Assembly (NCBI GenBank): GCA_030340625.1
Contig: JAOPHQ010004835.1
Location: 60,001 to 124,000, forward strand
Reading direction: 5' to 3'
Source of the DNA: Merluccius polli
Taxonomy: Eukaryota; Chordata; Actinopteri; Gadiformes; Merlucciidae
Length of the DNA stretch: 64,000 bases
The position numbers and the translations under genes are program-made. This document shows, piece by piece, positions 1 to 11,628 of this stretch. The notes below the pieces were generated by a model. The model made no database searches, had not been told where the DNA came from, and worked only from the letters and a program-made list of their open reading frames with translations. Every line of letters begins with the position of its first letter. Positions within the stretch are counted from its first letter, which is position 1.

Positions 1-37
1 TAGTGCTCAAATAAATAGAAGCAATTAATTGTGTTTT

Positions 38-38
<1 letters not shown>

Positions 39-69
<31 letters not shown>

Positions 70-207
70 GTAGGATATTCTTTTTTGTGGTACCTTTCAG
101 AATTAAAATGGCATTCCCTGGGCACTGTGCCAGTTGCCATGTAAATACAAACTCACACACACACACGCATGAAAAAACACACCAATACACACACACACAC
201 ACAGGAA

Positions 208-250
<43 letters not shown>

Positions 251-501
251 ACAGCAGACATGCAGACAGCAGCATCAGGTGTATGCCAACGACCGGTGCC
301 CAGACTAGCATGCCAGGAACCCTTCTAATGAGTCCACACACCGCCCTCTTACCGCGGCTCATTTCCCCTCTCACACACATCTCATGTGACCTACACACAC
401 ACAGACACTACACCGCATACACATATTACATGTTATATTTACACACTTAAAATCTCAACTCTCACACGCGCACTCACAGCCCGAAACACGTCAATGAAAC
501 A

Positions 502-539
<38 letters not shown>

Positions 540-647
540 TACATCACTTAGAATCACATTGACACACAGACCCACAGACACACATAATCACAACCACTCC
601 CAGACAGACAGACTGACAGACAGAAAGACAGACCCCCATAACCCCCC

Positions 648-693
<46 letters not shown>

Positions 694-889
694 CTCATGC
701 TTGTTATCTGTGCTTCACACACACACATGCACACACACACACACACACCCAGACGCACCACAGTGGGGGTGAAAGCTGCCCCAGCGTTTGATGCGATTGA
801 CCCAGATCTGGGAAGAACTGAAGATGATGCTGTGGTGGGGTGGAGCTCCCGTGGGCCGGGAAATGGATGGGGGGGGGGGGGGGGGGGGG
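39..889. repeat. Cluster of simple repeats: GACA, CA and poly-G
   Basis: (GACA)n runs from about 39 to 69. CA tracts lie at about 152-166, 189-200, 211-248, 502-535 and 649-691, and 21 G residues lie at 869-889. The sequence between tracts is itself CA-rich and looks like a decayed microsatellite field. Tracts of this kind are common in fish intergenic DNA and carry no coding signal. Confidence 0.85.
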
Positions 890-1795
890 TACTGGTGATG
901 GTGGTTGGGGCGGGCGGGGCGGGCGGGGGAGGGGGGGTGTATTGTTAATTCTCTAATTCTCTCATTTTAATTCCCTTATTCTGTACCCAGTGGGGGAGGG
1001 AAGGAGAGAGGGGGGAGGGGGGAGAGAAAAAGGAAGAAATTGGGAAAAGGCAGAAGAGATGGAGAAAACTATAGGGGCAAAAATCCTTCTCTTTAGGAAA
1101 GAATGGATCACTTGAGATCATGTATTTTCATTTATTTGCACGAAACTTCACATTAAAGGGCAATTAAACCCTGTTTTATCAGGAGAACTTAACGAGTCTA
1201 ACGGCCTACGAGTTTCAAAAAATGCGATCTGAGCAGTCGAGACAGTCGTAAAGGTTTTAGAAAAAACGGACACATTGGGTTTCACAGGAGCAAATGTGAG
1301 GGCCTTGGTCAAAACCCACCTCACACTCGCTTGAGCCATGGTGCACAACCAATAGAAAACAACTTTTTTACCCCCTGAACAGTCAAATACAACCTTCTGT
1401 TGTATAACTGTCATTAATTGCTCTTGCTTTCTTCGATTCAAAATAAGCTTCATAAGTTTCATTAAAAAACTAGCCCACTACCCCGATGACACCTTCCTTT
1501 GTTGGAGATCTTCAAACGATAACGGCTTGTGTTGATCTCTAGCCTATAATTCAGGGTTTTTTTGTGTTCATTGTTACTCCATATATTTGTGTCCACATCC
1601 TGCTCCTCTGAGAATCTAGTAAGAAAGATAAGATAAGATAGTATATTGATCCCAGATGGGAAAATTGGTAAAAGAGGAAATGAGAGCAAAGAGAAAGGGA
1701 AAGAGTAAGAAGAAGAGTAAGAAGTATCCTAGGGAGTGGAGGGACAGAGAGGAGGTTTGACAGTGGAAAGAAGACAAGATGAAATAGAGTTGGGA

Positions 1796-1798
<3 letters not shown>

Positions 1799-1837
<39 letters not shown>

Positions 1838-1902
1838 GGGGGGGGAGAGAGAGAGAGGGAGAGAGAGAGACAGAGACAGAGACAGAGACAGAGAGGGGGG
1901 GG
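1799..1902. repeat. (GA)n with embedded poly-G runs
   Basis: A GA dinucleotide tract is interrupted by a poly-G run near 1829-1845, continues as GA and GACAGA units, and ends in a second G run. Both strands give long low-complexity open frames (Arg/Glu-rich or Ser/Leu-rich) that are artefacts of the repeat. Confidence 0.85.
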
Positions 1903-4841
1903 GGTAAAGGAGCAAGGTATGCAAAGGAGAATGAAAAGAAGAAGGTAGGAAAAGAAAGAACTGAGAGTTTTATCTAACTGTCACAGCTGCAGTAATATGG
2001 CAAACGGGAAAACTAAGGATTTTTACAGTATGCCACCCCCTACCAGGAACAATCTTCCTCTCAAAACACACACAACCCCCTGGCATGGACACGCACACAC
2101 ATACACACACACACACACACTTCCAAAAGGCTCATGACGGTGGCATCTGCCTTTCACAGATAATTAGCTGCAGCTCAGTTTCCCGCTCTGTCTTCCCAGC
2201 AAGATCGCCTCTATGTCAATATGGAAAACTCATGCTTCATTGACAATACTGCCATTGTTGTTGTTGTGGTGGTGGTGGTGGTTGTTGTTGAATCACAAGA
2301 AGCAATATGCAAGGCAGACAATGGCAATGATTCATGTGAGCCTCATTAAACAGGGCTAGCTCACAGAGCTCATACGGCGATGATAAACTGATACCCAGTC
2401 AGCACCCGCCGCTGAGAAAATCAGCCATTTTGTTCCGCCATCACCACACCACACAGAGACAACTTTCTATTGAGAATTATGTCGTAATATGTTGCTCGGT
2501 GCACTAGGCCATATTTTCCCCCAAAAACCAATAAGTATAACTTCGTTCCACTTCCGAGTTTGTTTTGAGTTTAGGAAGATTCAACATATGAAGTAAAAAG
2601 AATGGATAAAAACGTTACTGAATAAAAACAAGTTTCCTGAATTTGAATATTTGAGGGAATGAGTGAGCTTGTGATGAATCCACAAGGGGGGTGAGAGGCG
2701 GCTGCGGGCGAGGAGCTGGGTTTTGTTTGCCCAAAATCTGCATAAGAGTAACGTTGTAGGGAGTGAAATACACGGGCCGCACAACGTCGTACATACATGA
2801 CAAACGGGGGGGTTGACACAGACACCGCGACGCCAGGTTTAAAGAAGGCGAGGTGAGGTGAGGTGCGGACGGACCGCGGGGGGGATGCCGGGAGCAGGAT
2901 GCGCGACGGCAGGGAGGCATCTGGGAACTGGGAACCCTGACAATATTTGCCAAAACACACACACACAAACATACGACAAACACGCAGCACTTCTTGTGAA
3001 TGCGACGATCGACTGGCTTCTGTGCGCTACGAAAAGAAAATCGATCACCGACGACACAAAGACCTCCCGCCGCTTTTGGGTTAGATTAGGCCTTCGTTAA
3101 TGTGAATGGAGAATTCGAACGTTTTGCGCCGAGCGCCCCAGCAACACAGGCCACGGCCACATCTTTAAACCCAAGGGGGAAAAGAGCCATTATCTTCCAC
3201 CCACAGTTTAGGTAGAGACTCAACAAACACAGCTGCTCGGGCAGTGTGCGCATTGTGTGTGTGTGTGTGTGTGTGCGCGTGTGTGCAGTTTAGTCTCGCC
3301 TATACAGTTTTAACAGGGCGAGGTCACCGAGGTCTCGGAGGAGACGAGGACAGTGTGAGCACCGGGGGGACGTTGGCGTCCGCCAGAGGCTCACGGAGCG
3401 CTGCAGGTCCGGGTTTCTTCCTCGCTCCCTGAAGGTGCAATTAGCGCCTCGCCACAGGAACCCTGCTAGACGAGTTCCTCCCCTGACCCGGAACATCACC
3501 ACACTAATTAATAAGCGGGCTTTGTCATGGCGACGTCGCCGAACGACAGCAAAAACAACAACAGGAGGAGGAGGAGGATATCATAGTACAATATCTGCTT
3601 CCGTTTTAAGCCTGATGTCTGATCTTCATGTGCTGTGTGTACTGGAAGTATGTTGACCGTTGCTTCCGTAGAAGCATATAGTGAGTAATCTTGATGGAAA
3701 ACAAAACTTGGTTTGGCCAAAAAGTTCTGCTGAAACACATGTGGGAATGCAGTATGAAAATGTGTTCTGCACTAAAGCATACAGTATACACTGCCAATGA
3801 AAAAACATAGAGATACATATAATACATTAGGTGGAGCCACCATTGTGAGGGCGGTCAAAGAGATTGTACAAACACTGTGACTTACATTCCCTGTATCCAA
3901 CACAACGTCGCTCATGTATATGTACATGGTCCATGTTTGACATCAGGACATAACGAGGAGGGTAGACAAGACCCAGGAGCCAATATCCCACTAGTAATGT
4001 CATGGAGCTAATATCAAACACACCATCGGGTAAACACGCAGTGAAACAGCAAAACACATATACTCATCACGAGTTGAATATTAGAAATATGATGTGTATG
4101 CTAGGCTGAAAAATATGCTTCTAATGTTTGTGTAATGAGCTTTTACTAAATCTTTCAGCTGGGAGCAGGTGGGGGTGCTCGGGGCCCCTTGGGGAATGGT
4201 CAACCTCACAGCTGCATTCATTTTTTAAAGTACTCTACTCTCTGCTTCAGACGTCGATGAATATTTCAAAATCTCTTGGCCTTAATCATAACCACTGCCC
4301 CATATCCTGGGCCTATGCATTAACCAGCATGGACTCGGTCATGGAGCAGGCATGTGCAAATGCAGCGGTGCTTAACTTTGTACCGCATGCCCAACCTGAG
4401 CAATGTTGACCCTGCATCCTTCCTTCCACTAAGGAAATAACACTTTCACATCACATTCTCGGTATTGTGTGATTTATTTTCCTAACGTTGCCCATGAACG
4501 ATTTGGGATTTCCTTCGTCCTGTACGGTTTACGTGAACTTCCCAATGTGGACTTTATTTAAGACGTCAAAATATATTCACCGTAGAGTTGAATATAACAT
4601 TTCTATATACGGCCTACGAACACAACAGTACACAACATCAGCAGCACAGACAAACATTGTGCTTTTGGGCTCGTTGATTGCAGAGGCACGCACTGAGGCC
4701 ACATGGTGGTGTGTGTGAAAAACGACAGATAATAACTTGCTGCTCACAAACTTTTCATCCCAAAAGACACCAGATAATGAAATAAAGTGAATGTAATTAT
4801 GCATTGAACCCCATGCCCTGCTTTGTTTCCATTTCTTGCAG

Positions 4842-4969
4842 GCCTGCGGCCGGAGGAACCCCGTTCTGTCGCCCCCTGCTGTCAGTTAACAAGCAAAACC
4901 AACGCTGTGCACCCCTGGGAGCTGTGTGAAGACTGAGCACACCCACCACCACCCAGTGTGTTCCTGTGG

Positions 4970-5038
<69 letters not shown>

Positions 5039-5106
5039 CGTGTGTGTGTGTGTGTGTGCGTGCGTGTGCGCGCGTGTGTGTGTGTGTCCTCTGACCAGCG
5101 GGCACC
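4842..5106 (+). other. Probable 5' UTR of the 3-O-sulfotransferase gene, with long (GT)n
   Basis: A pyrimidine-rich tract ending in a consensus AG acceptor at 4840-4841 suggests an exon that begins at 4842 and runs into the coding start at 5107. Between about 4970 and 5088 this leader is almost pure (GT)n with a few GC interruptions. It ends about 20 bases before the ATG. The acceptor is inferred, and an upstream non-coding exon has not been identified. Confidence 0.45.
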
Positions 5107-6452
5107 ATGTTCTGGACTGTGGTCCTTGCACTGCTGCTTCTCCTGTTGGAGACCCAGCTGTGTCTGTGCTTGCGGGAGTTACGCAACGGGGGTTCCAGAT
5201 CCACCCACTTCATGGCGTCACTTTTTTCTTCTTCTTCCTCTTCTTCTTCTTCTTCTTCCTCGTCGTCTTCCTCCTCCTCTTCCTCCAACAGCACCCAGCA
5301 GCGCCTGCCGGCTGCCATTATCATTGGCGTGCGGAAAGGCGGCACCAGAGCTTTGCTGGAGATGCTGAACCTACACCCAGATGTGGACGTGGCGAAGGCT
5401 GAGGTGATGGAAGGTCACTGATGTCGGCTTTTACTCACACACTTATGTAAAAACCGTTCAACACACAATGGCCCTAAAAACAACCATATGCAGCCAGGCC
5501 AGACAATGTAACATCATTACTATGTTGCATTGTCTACTATGTTACTATGTAGACAATGCAACATAGTAATGACATAACATCATTACTATGTTGCATTGTC
5601 TACAACCTGGTGGTCCCAATATAAATATGTGCTTGACATGTTTGCCACTAAAATGGTGTATTCAAAATGTGGGTCCATAATGCCCCTTGTTTTAATGTGA
5701 AATCACCACAAATTCAGCACTGACAGATTGAAGAAATGTTGCAAATCTCATAAAGAGCCCTTTTTTTCTCTCACTCCCTTTCCTAGGTGCATTACTTCAA
5801 TGTGGAGGAGCATTACCAGCAAGGGCTGGACTGGTACCGTGCCCAGATGCCCTTCACCCTGCCGGGGCAGCTCACTGTGGAGAAGACCCCGGGCTACTTT
5901 GCCTCACCTCAGGTCCCAGCACGGGTCTGGGACATGAACCCCGCGGTGCGCCTGCTACTCATTGTCCGTGACCCCGCTGAAAGGCTGGTCTCCGACTACA
6001 CCCAGGTCCTCCACAACCGCCTGGAGCGCCACAAGCCCTACCAGCCCCTCGAGGAGATCCTGCTGCACCAAGGAGACATCAACCCCGGGTACAAAGCACT
6101 GCACAGGAGCCTGTACCACCAGCACCTGGCTCGCTGGCTGCAGGTGTTCCCCAGAGAACAGATACACGTCGTAGACGGCGACGCGCTGATCAGAGACCCC
6201 TTCCCAGAGCTGCGGAAGGCCGAGCGGTTCCTGGGCTTGCCCGCCAGAATCAGCTCCAGCAACTTCTACTACAACGCCACCAAGGGGTTCTACTGCTTGC
6301 TGTCCGCGGGTCACGACAAGTGCCTGGACGAGTCCAAAGGCAGGCCACATGCGCCGCTCAGCGTGCAGGCCTTCCAGAAGCTGTGTCACTACTTCAGGAA
6401 GCCTAACAAGCTGTTCTTCGACATGGTGGGGAGGTCCTTCTCCTGGTGCTGA
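5107..6452 (+). CDS. hs3st1l: Heparan sulfate glucosamine 3-O-sulfotransferase, HS3ST1-like (two exons)
   Basis: Exons are 5107-5403 and 5787-6452; the 383-bp intron is phase 0 with GT...AG ends. The product is 320 residues. It begins with a hydrophobic Leu-rich segment (residues 1-22), as expected for a Golgi-lumen enzyme. The PAPS-binding loop GVRKGGTRA is at residues 74-82, and a Glu at residue 99 precedes VHYF, matching the catalytic Glu of HS3ST1. The 3'-phosphate-binding motif RDPAERLVSDY and two cysteines in FYCLLSAGHDKCLDESKGR follow, and the protein ends FSWC. Enzymes of this family transfer sulfate from PAPS to the 3-OH of glucosamine in heparan sulfate. The closest match from memory is HS3ST1 (about 307 residues). 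An uninterrupted run of 20 serines (5227-5286, encoded by TCT/TCC/TCG) sits between the signal segment and the catalytic domain. Mammalian HS3ST1 is normally encoded in one exon, so the intron suggests a fish paralogue. Confidence 0.93.
5227..5286 (+). repeat. Coding (TCY)n repeat, 20 serines
   Basis: Twenty consecutive Ser codons, a mixture of TCT, TCC and TCG, lie in frame in exon 1 of the 3-O-sulfotransferase. They fall in the linker between the N-terminal hydrophobic segment and the PAPS-binding loop. The tract is a trinucleotide microsatellite likely to vary in length between individuals. Confidence 0.9.
5404..5786 (+). other. Intron of the 3-O-sulfotransferase gene with three 23-bp repeats
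   Basis: The donor is GAG|GTGATG and the acceptor is a T/C-rich tract ending CCTAG. Inside, one 23-bp sequence beginning CATTACTATGTTGC occurs forward at 5515-5537, inverted at 5549-5571 and forward again at 5581-5603. A transcript could therefore pair the middle copy with either flanking one. Confidence 0.85.
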
Positions 6453-7240
6453 CCAATCAAACACAGAACGTAGCGCAGAAACGACAATCATCGCTCAACC
6501 CTGTCTGAACGCAGGGGTGAGGGCCGGCAAACGGACGTTACACTGAGCCACAGCACACCGTCTTCACTGTCTATAAGAGGTGGTAGGTTAACAGAGAATG
6601 GACGAAAGACAAACAGAACAACAGATGACCATTTTAATGTCTGAAGAGAGGTTGTATAAAAACCTGGTCGGCATAATCCTAGTATGAGGATATATTTATC
6701 ATTCAAACTCAGTTTCTGAAACATGGATACAATAACTTTGTATGGCTTTTCGATGACTTGCTTGGATACATCTGAAATCTGGATACCTTTTTTTCTGATG
6801 CAATGTAATATTGCCATATGTGAGTTTGTGGGAACAACATTGAGGAAACTGAAAAAGACCCCCGACATACAGAGGACTGTAAGATGAGCACTGCAGTATG
6901 AGCACTACAGTATGATGCTGAATACAACATACATCGCTGTTTGTTAATATTATGATATATAGAAATTGTTGCAAAAAACAAAACCAGCTTGTAAAGTTAT
7001 TACCTTAACTGTAGTGTAATGTATGACATCAATATTTTTCATGTTACGTTTATATTATAATTTTTTATTCTACTACTACACCGATGTTTGTTCTATTTTT
7101 AGACTGTGAAAAAAATCTGCTTATTAGTGAGGCACTTTTTTACATTCGCTTTGAAATGTGTAAATACGGTAGGCCTACTTATGTGTATGTTTTTGTAAGA
7201 TGTTGCTAATAAATGTTTTTCAACTAAACAGTATCATTCT
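6453..7240 (+). other. 3' UTR of the 3-O-sulfotransferase gene
   Basis: After the TGA stop the sequence becomes AT-rich with no further reading frame. A canonical AATAAA lies at 7208-7213, about 755 bases past the stop, so the transcript probably ends near 7230-7240. Confidence 0.6.
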
Positions 7241-8700
7241 CATCATTACTAAGATAATTATGGACTGTAAAGAAAATGATAGCTACTAATGATAACAAGT
7301 GTAGAATGCCGACATGTAATGTGGGGAATATGAAAAAACTAACAATAATTTTCTAAAATACATAGAATGGTGCAGCCTACTGCAGATGCAAAATGAAAAC
7401 ATCCAACTTCCTTCTCACACCCCATTGAAGAACTATCTCAGACAAGCTTATCTTCTTTTGTATCTGTCGAGGTCTATCTCAAAGACAGCACGTATGCATT
7501 TCTATTCGTCATTTCCTGCAAGCAATTATTCTTTCAACCACCTTACGACATACTGAGGTAATCAAAAGGACCATATGCTTTGTGCTTCACCGCACATATG
7601 CAATTAGCAGCAGAGATCTGATCAGCACTGGCTGTTAAAATCCCACATTAAATCATATTCAATGTGCCACATCAGAGCCGTCAAATGCCCACATAATGCA
7701 ACTGAAGACCTGGCTTCTTCTTGTCATCCACCCACTTGCGCCAGGGAGATTGAGATTTACATGTAAACACAAATGATATCCTTCCCCTTTGAAGATGTGA
7801 AGCAGCCACTTCTTTCATCCTCTGCTTGCACGGCCATGCTCCTCCTCCTCGAGTACCGTGTGTCACGCAAGAACTAATCACTGCTTAGAAATCTTCTTTA
7901 CAGTCCGAGGGTTTCCAATGCTTCAATAGCCATCTGACTTCTCAGTGACCCCTTGCTTGTTTGTATTCCTTGTCATTGTTGCAGTAAATAACATCACTCA
8001 TATTTGTGATCTCGGCCTCGAGATTCTGCCATTAATATTCTAGGCCGGGTGTCTTTAAGTCTGCTTTTGCTCAACCACTGAAGGGTAGGCCTTCAGTGGG
8101 TATACAACAGGCTACAAGTAGAAATGGTATCCAGTTTTAAAATAAGTCCAAATATAGGCTAAATATCCTTAACCTATATTAATGATTTTATTGATTCTAT
8201 ACATTTGTAATAGTAATACATTGCTTCACTAAAAAACATTTGGTTCCAAAACTATCGGCCTACAAAGTTTGGAATACTTTGATCTCTCTTTTGGTCTTTT
8301 TTATTTTACATAAAAAATGTTTCCGTTAAGAAACATTTGTGGCATTCATGTGGAATTCAGAGCCAGTCTGCCACCGTCTGGCAAAGCAGTGAACCAAATG
8401 ATACATTCGCAACCGATAGTTACAGATATTAGATATTACATTTTAAGTCATTCACTGCCTCAAGGGATGTTTTGGTCTAATCCTGAATTTGGCCAAAAGA
8501 CCCATATTTATTAGGGTTCCTGTTTACAGACCGCCTAGTTTGATTTGGCCTACTATTTTTAAATAAGGACATGAACATCACTACCACCATCTGCTGGTGT
8601 ATCATATGCTTACAAGATAAAGCCACCAAGATAATACCTTACCTTCTGAGGTAAAAAAAAAAAAAAAAAAAAAGTATCCTTACAATCAGACAGTCAAGAG
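7241..8700. other. Intergenic region, no gene seen
   Basis: AT-rich DNA between two convergent genes. A 20-bp poly-A run lies at 8653-8672. No reading frame with recognisable protein features, RNA gene or transposon end was seen. Confidence 0.5.
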
Positions 8701-8739
8701 AAAATCAGGAAAGTTTTCCAAGGAAATAACCACAACACA

Positions 8740-9069
8740 GGTTTGTTTTTTATATAAAAATGGTTTAACAAGTCCATTTTTTAGTATAAAACATTACAGA
8801 ATCCCAGGCCAATCAAACAAATTACAATTGACAAATGAAGAACTCCCCAGTCAGACGTTCAACAGTAACAATAAGGGACCCCCCTCCCTCCCTCCCTCCC
8901 TCTTCCTTCCATTGTGGGCTTTATCCATTTTCCTAGCTATGGGAGAATATTACAATAACAAATTCTAACAATCACTCTTCTTTAACTATAATATTAATTA
9001 AAAAAAGGAAAAGGAAAAAAAAAATTCTGGTCCAACCCAAGCACCAACATTTCTGCTAAAACACTGCAT
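8740..9069 (-). other. Likely 3' UTR of h2az2
   Basis: The region downstream of the TAG stop (minus strand) is non-coding and rich in A/T, with a CCCT-repeat-like block at 8880-8902. I see no perfect AATAAA on the minus strand; a TATAAA-like variant lies near 8750, so the end of the transcript is uncertain. Confidence 0.4.
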
Positions 9070-10933
9070 CTATGCAGTCTTCTGCTGACCCTTCTTTCCA
9101 ATGAGGGACTTGTGGATGTGAGGGATCACACCTGGAAAAGACCAAACACAAGAAGTCCCATCAGCACTTGTTTCCAGAGCTCACATGCATCTCCATATTC
9201 CCAAATAAGACCAATTTAAAAACACAGCGTTATGCATTGGTCCCCAAGTGTAATCGTGAAGTAACAAACCACAATGAACAAAACAAACTAATATATAACA
9301 TATGCACATATTTGGGCTCAGGGAACTCACCGCCTCCTGCGATCGTTGCCTTGATGAGAGAGTCCAACTCCTCGTCCCCACGGATGGCGAGCTGCAAGTG
9401 ACGGGGGGTGATACGCTTCACCTTGAGATCTTTAGAGGCGTTTCCCGCCAACTCCAGCACCTGCAAATCAATCAGGAACACACACACCGTTCAGCTTCCA
9501 GATCACTCAGCATGCACAGAACAGGTTGGTGCACAGGGCAATGGTATTGGGAGTTGTATGCTTGATAAGACGGGGGCCATTGCTTACTTCAGCAGTGAGG
9601 TACTCGAGGATAGCCGCACTGTACACAGCTGCTGTGGCTCCTACACGACCATGGCTGGTTGTGCGGGTCTTCAAGTGCCTGTGGATACGTCCCACTGGAA
9701 ACTGACAAGAAAATCACAAGAGCATCAGTAAACTATAGAGGCCTGAAACTATAGAGGCCTGAAACGACTCCACGTATATCAAATGGTAAATACCTGCAGT
9801 CCAGCCCTCTGGGAACGGGAAACCGCCTTCGCCTTGGCTTTGCCACTGTCTTTTCCGGCCTTGCCCCCAGCCTTGAATGGAAAAAAACGGACCACAGCAT
9901 TATAAGGTGGGAAATGCGTGGGGGAAAGTCACGGTCTTTGAATTACATTAAAGACGATGGTCATTGTCACAATGTACAGCAGCTGAGTGTCCTATCACAC
10001 AGTAGCAAAAACACCAACAGGACAATAGAAAATGCCCTGCGTGGTCCACCATAAACAAAGCCTGGGCCCAGACCGCGTTACAATATAAACACACGTGTGG
10101 CGGCTGTGCGTCGGAGGACCGAAAAAAAAAGAAGGGAAAAAAAGGTCGGTGCAACAATTTTCCCGCCAAGCGGACGTTTGTGCGGTCAGCGACTACCGAA
10201 ACAAATACGAGATAAACGGCCGCAAAACAACGAAAAACAAACACCAGCTAGGTTACACGACGAAAGACACATGTATAACACTTAATATCGACATTTCCAC
10301 CACACTGGGGGACTTCTCAATAATAATTTAAAAAAAACCCGCGACCGGGCATGTCTGCGTCCTAACGCTACGTTCAAACGGGGAAACCGTGCCGTTTTTC
10401 CGGGTTTTTTTCGTACACATTTTCCCCACCGAAGCAAACTTTTGTACGAAATAAATAAGTGTCGTTGCACCGTGTTGCCTTATGTGAAGCAAACCTGGTG
10501 GGGGGAGAAAGAGTACATAGGATAGTTTTGCACCTCGCCGACTATCGTTGCCACAGTGTGCAGCCATAGCGGCTAATGTTAGCTAATCCAGTTTTGGGGG
10601 GGAAACCGCGACTAAAGAAGTGGCGGGTGTTTCTATCTAACGCGTTGAGAGCGAAGCGTGTGTTAATGTTCAAGGATTGCGAAGTAGGAACTAGTCGATA
10701 TAGTTACAGTTAAAACCGAGTCGTTGTGCTAAACTATTCGGGGTAGCATTATTGTGGCGGTGTTAGTTAGCCTACAGTTAGCGCTTTTGGCAATCTTTTA
10801 AACAGCCGTCCAAGTCACATCTTGCACAGTCCTGTTGTAAAATAGCATTTCAAAATCCTTCAAATACAAAAAAATACAAAGCGAAAAAAAACCGGACGCA
10901 ATCGGAGAGAAAGAACAATAAAAGCGTTACCAT
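9070..10933 (-). CDS. h2az2: Histone variant H2A.Z.2 (five coding exons)
   Basis: Read on the minus strand, coding exons are 10933-10931 (ATG only), 9871-9794, 9701-9588, 9460-9331 and 9131-9070. All have GT-AG junctions. They join to 387 bases, giving 128 residues, exactly the size of H2A.Z. The histone fold is complete, including [11 protein letters not shown], the [18 protein letters not shown] helix and [17 protein letters not shown], and it ends GKKGQQKTA. The three residues that separate the isoforms all match H2A.Z.2: Ala14, Thr38 and Ala127, counted without the initiator Met. H2A.Z replaces H2A in nucleosomes at promoters and enhancers and is deposited by the SRCAP and p400 complexes. 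Intron 1 is about 1.06 kb. The gene stands head-to-head with purb, the order I recall for human 7p13. Confidence 0.97.
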
Positions 10934-11628
10934 TTTCAGCCTTATTTGATTGTAGAACTGTTTTCGGAAATAATTTCGGCTCCCGAAAGGAAGAAACAAT
11001 AAACCCTTTCGCGAATCTTTGCCTGCGACCCCTCGCGGGTGTAGAAAGTACCAATCAGGAGCCGTGTTGTTGCTTCGAATCTCGGCGTCGGCCAATCGGC
11101 GCGCGCCATACAGGTCTCTACCCATCCCCCACCCCGAGAAGATATTGCCCCTTTTTTGCGCACGACCCTAGCGTGTGGGCGGGACTTTGGGGCGATCGGT
11201 TGGGAGAGTGTGTCCTTCCTGGGGCATTTCTCCCACCCAGACAAGTCCAGACCACGTTACCAGGACCCTGGGAGGGGGGTACATGAAGACTTATAAAGAC
11301 CCCTTTTAGTCGGGGACGTTTTCGCTTAACACCCCCCCACTCTTATTAATGTCATAGAAACAATGACACGAAAGCTGAATCGTGGTTTCACGTTCATTCT
11401 GAACGTAAAAGCCAATTCTAATACCGCCGAGTGGGCGGGTCCGTTTTTTCCCTTGACAGACAGGCGAAACCCACCGGTTAAAACATCCGCTCGCCGTCTG
11501 ATGTTTTGACGGACGTGCGCAGCGGCCAATCGCCGCGTCCGGATTGCGAGCGTCCGGTTTCCTCCGTGAGCAGGGGGGCGGGGGGGGGATCAGAGAGGTA
11601 CGCAGAGAACGGGCTGCTGGTGGCGAAG
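10934..11628. promoter_or_regulatory. Shared bidirectional promoter region between h2az2 and purb
   Basis: About 695 bases separate the h2az2 ATG from the purb ATG, which are transcribed away from each other. The region is CpG-rich, with CCAAT motifs near 11051, 11092 and 11525 and a TATAAA-like sequence near 11293. CCAAT elements work in either orientation and are typical of histone gene promoters. Start sites are not visible, so both 5' UTR boundaries are inferred. Confidence 0.6.

Larger units (their letters stand above)
1..4841. other. Intergenic region rich in microsatellites
   Basis: No convincing gene was found here. The first kilobase is dominated by (GACA)n near 39-69, several (CA)n tracts (211-248, 502-535, 649-691), a poly-G run at 869-889 and purine-rich DNA. 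A (GA)n/poly-G block fills about 1799-1902. Between 2690 and 3560 the DNA becomes GC- and CpG-rich and could be a promoter or first exon, but no reading frame there resembles a known protein. Open frames in this stretch are mostly translations of dinucleotide repeats. Confidence 0.6.

Noticed and set aside
36..948. Long Thr/His- and Cys/Val-rich open frames
   Set aside because: They are translations of (CA)n/(GT)n repeats in both strands.
5955..6491. 178-codon minus-strand frame opposite sulfotransferase exon 2
   Set aside because: It is the antisense of a GC-rich coding exon and has no protein family resemblance.
11506..11628. N-terminal extension of purb
   Set aside because: The frame is open but has no ATG before 11629, and the known family start MADGDSGSER is at 11629.
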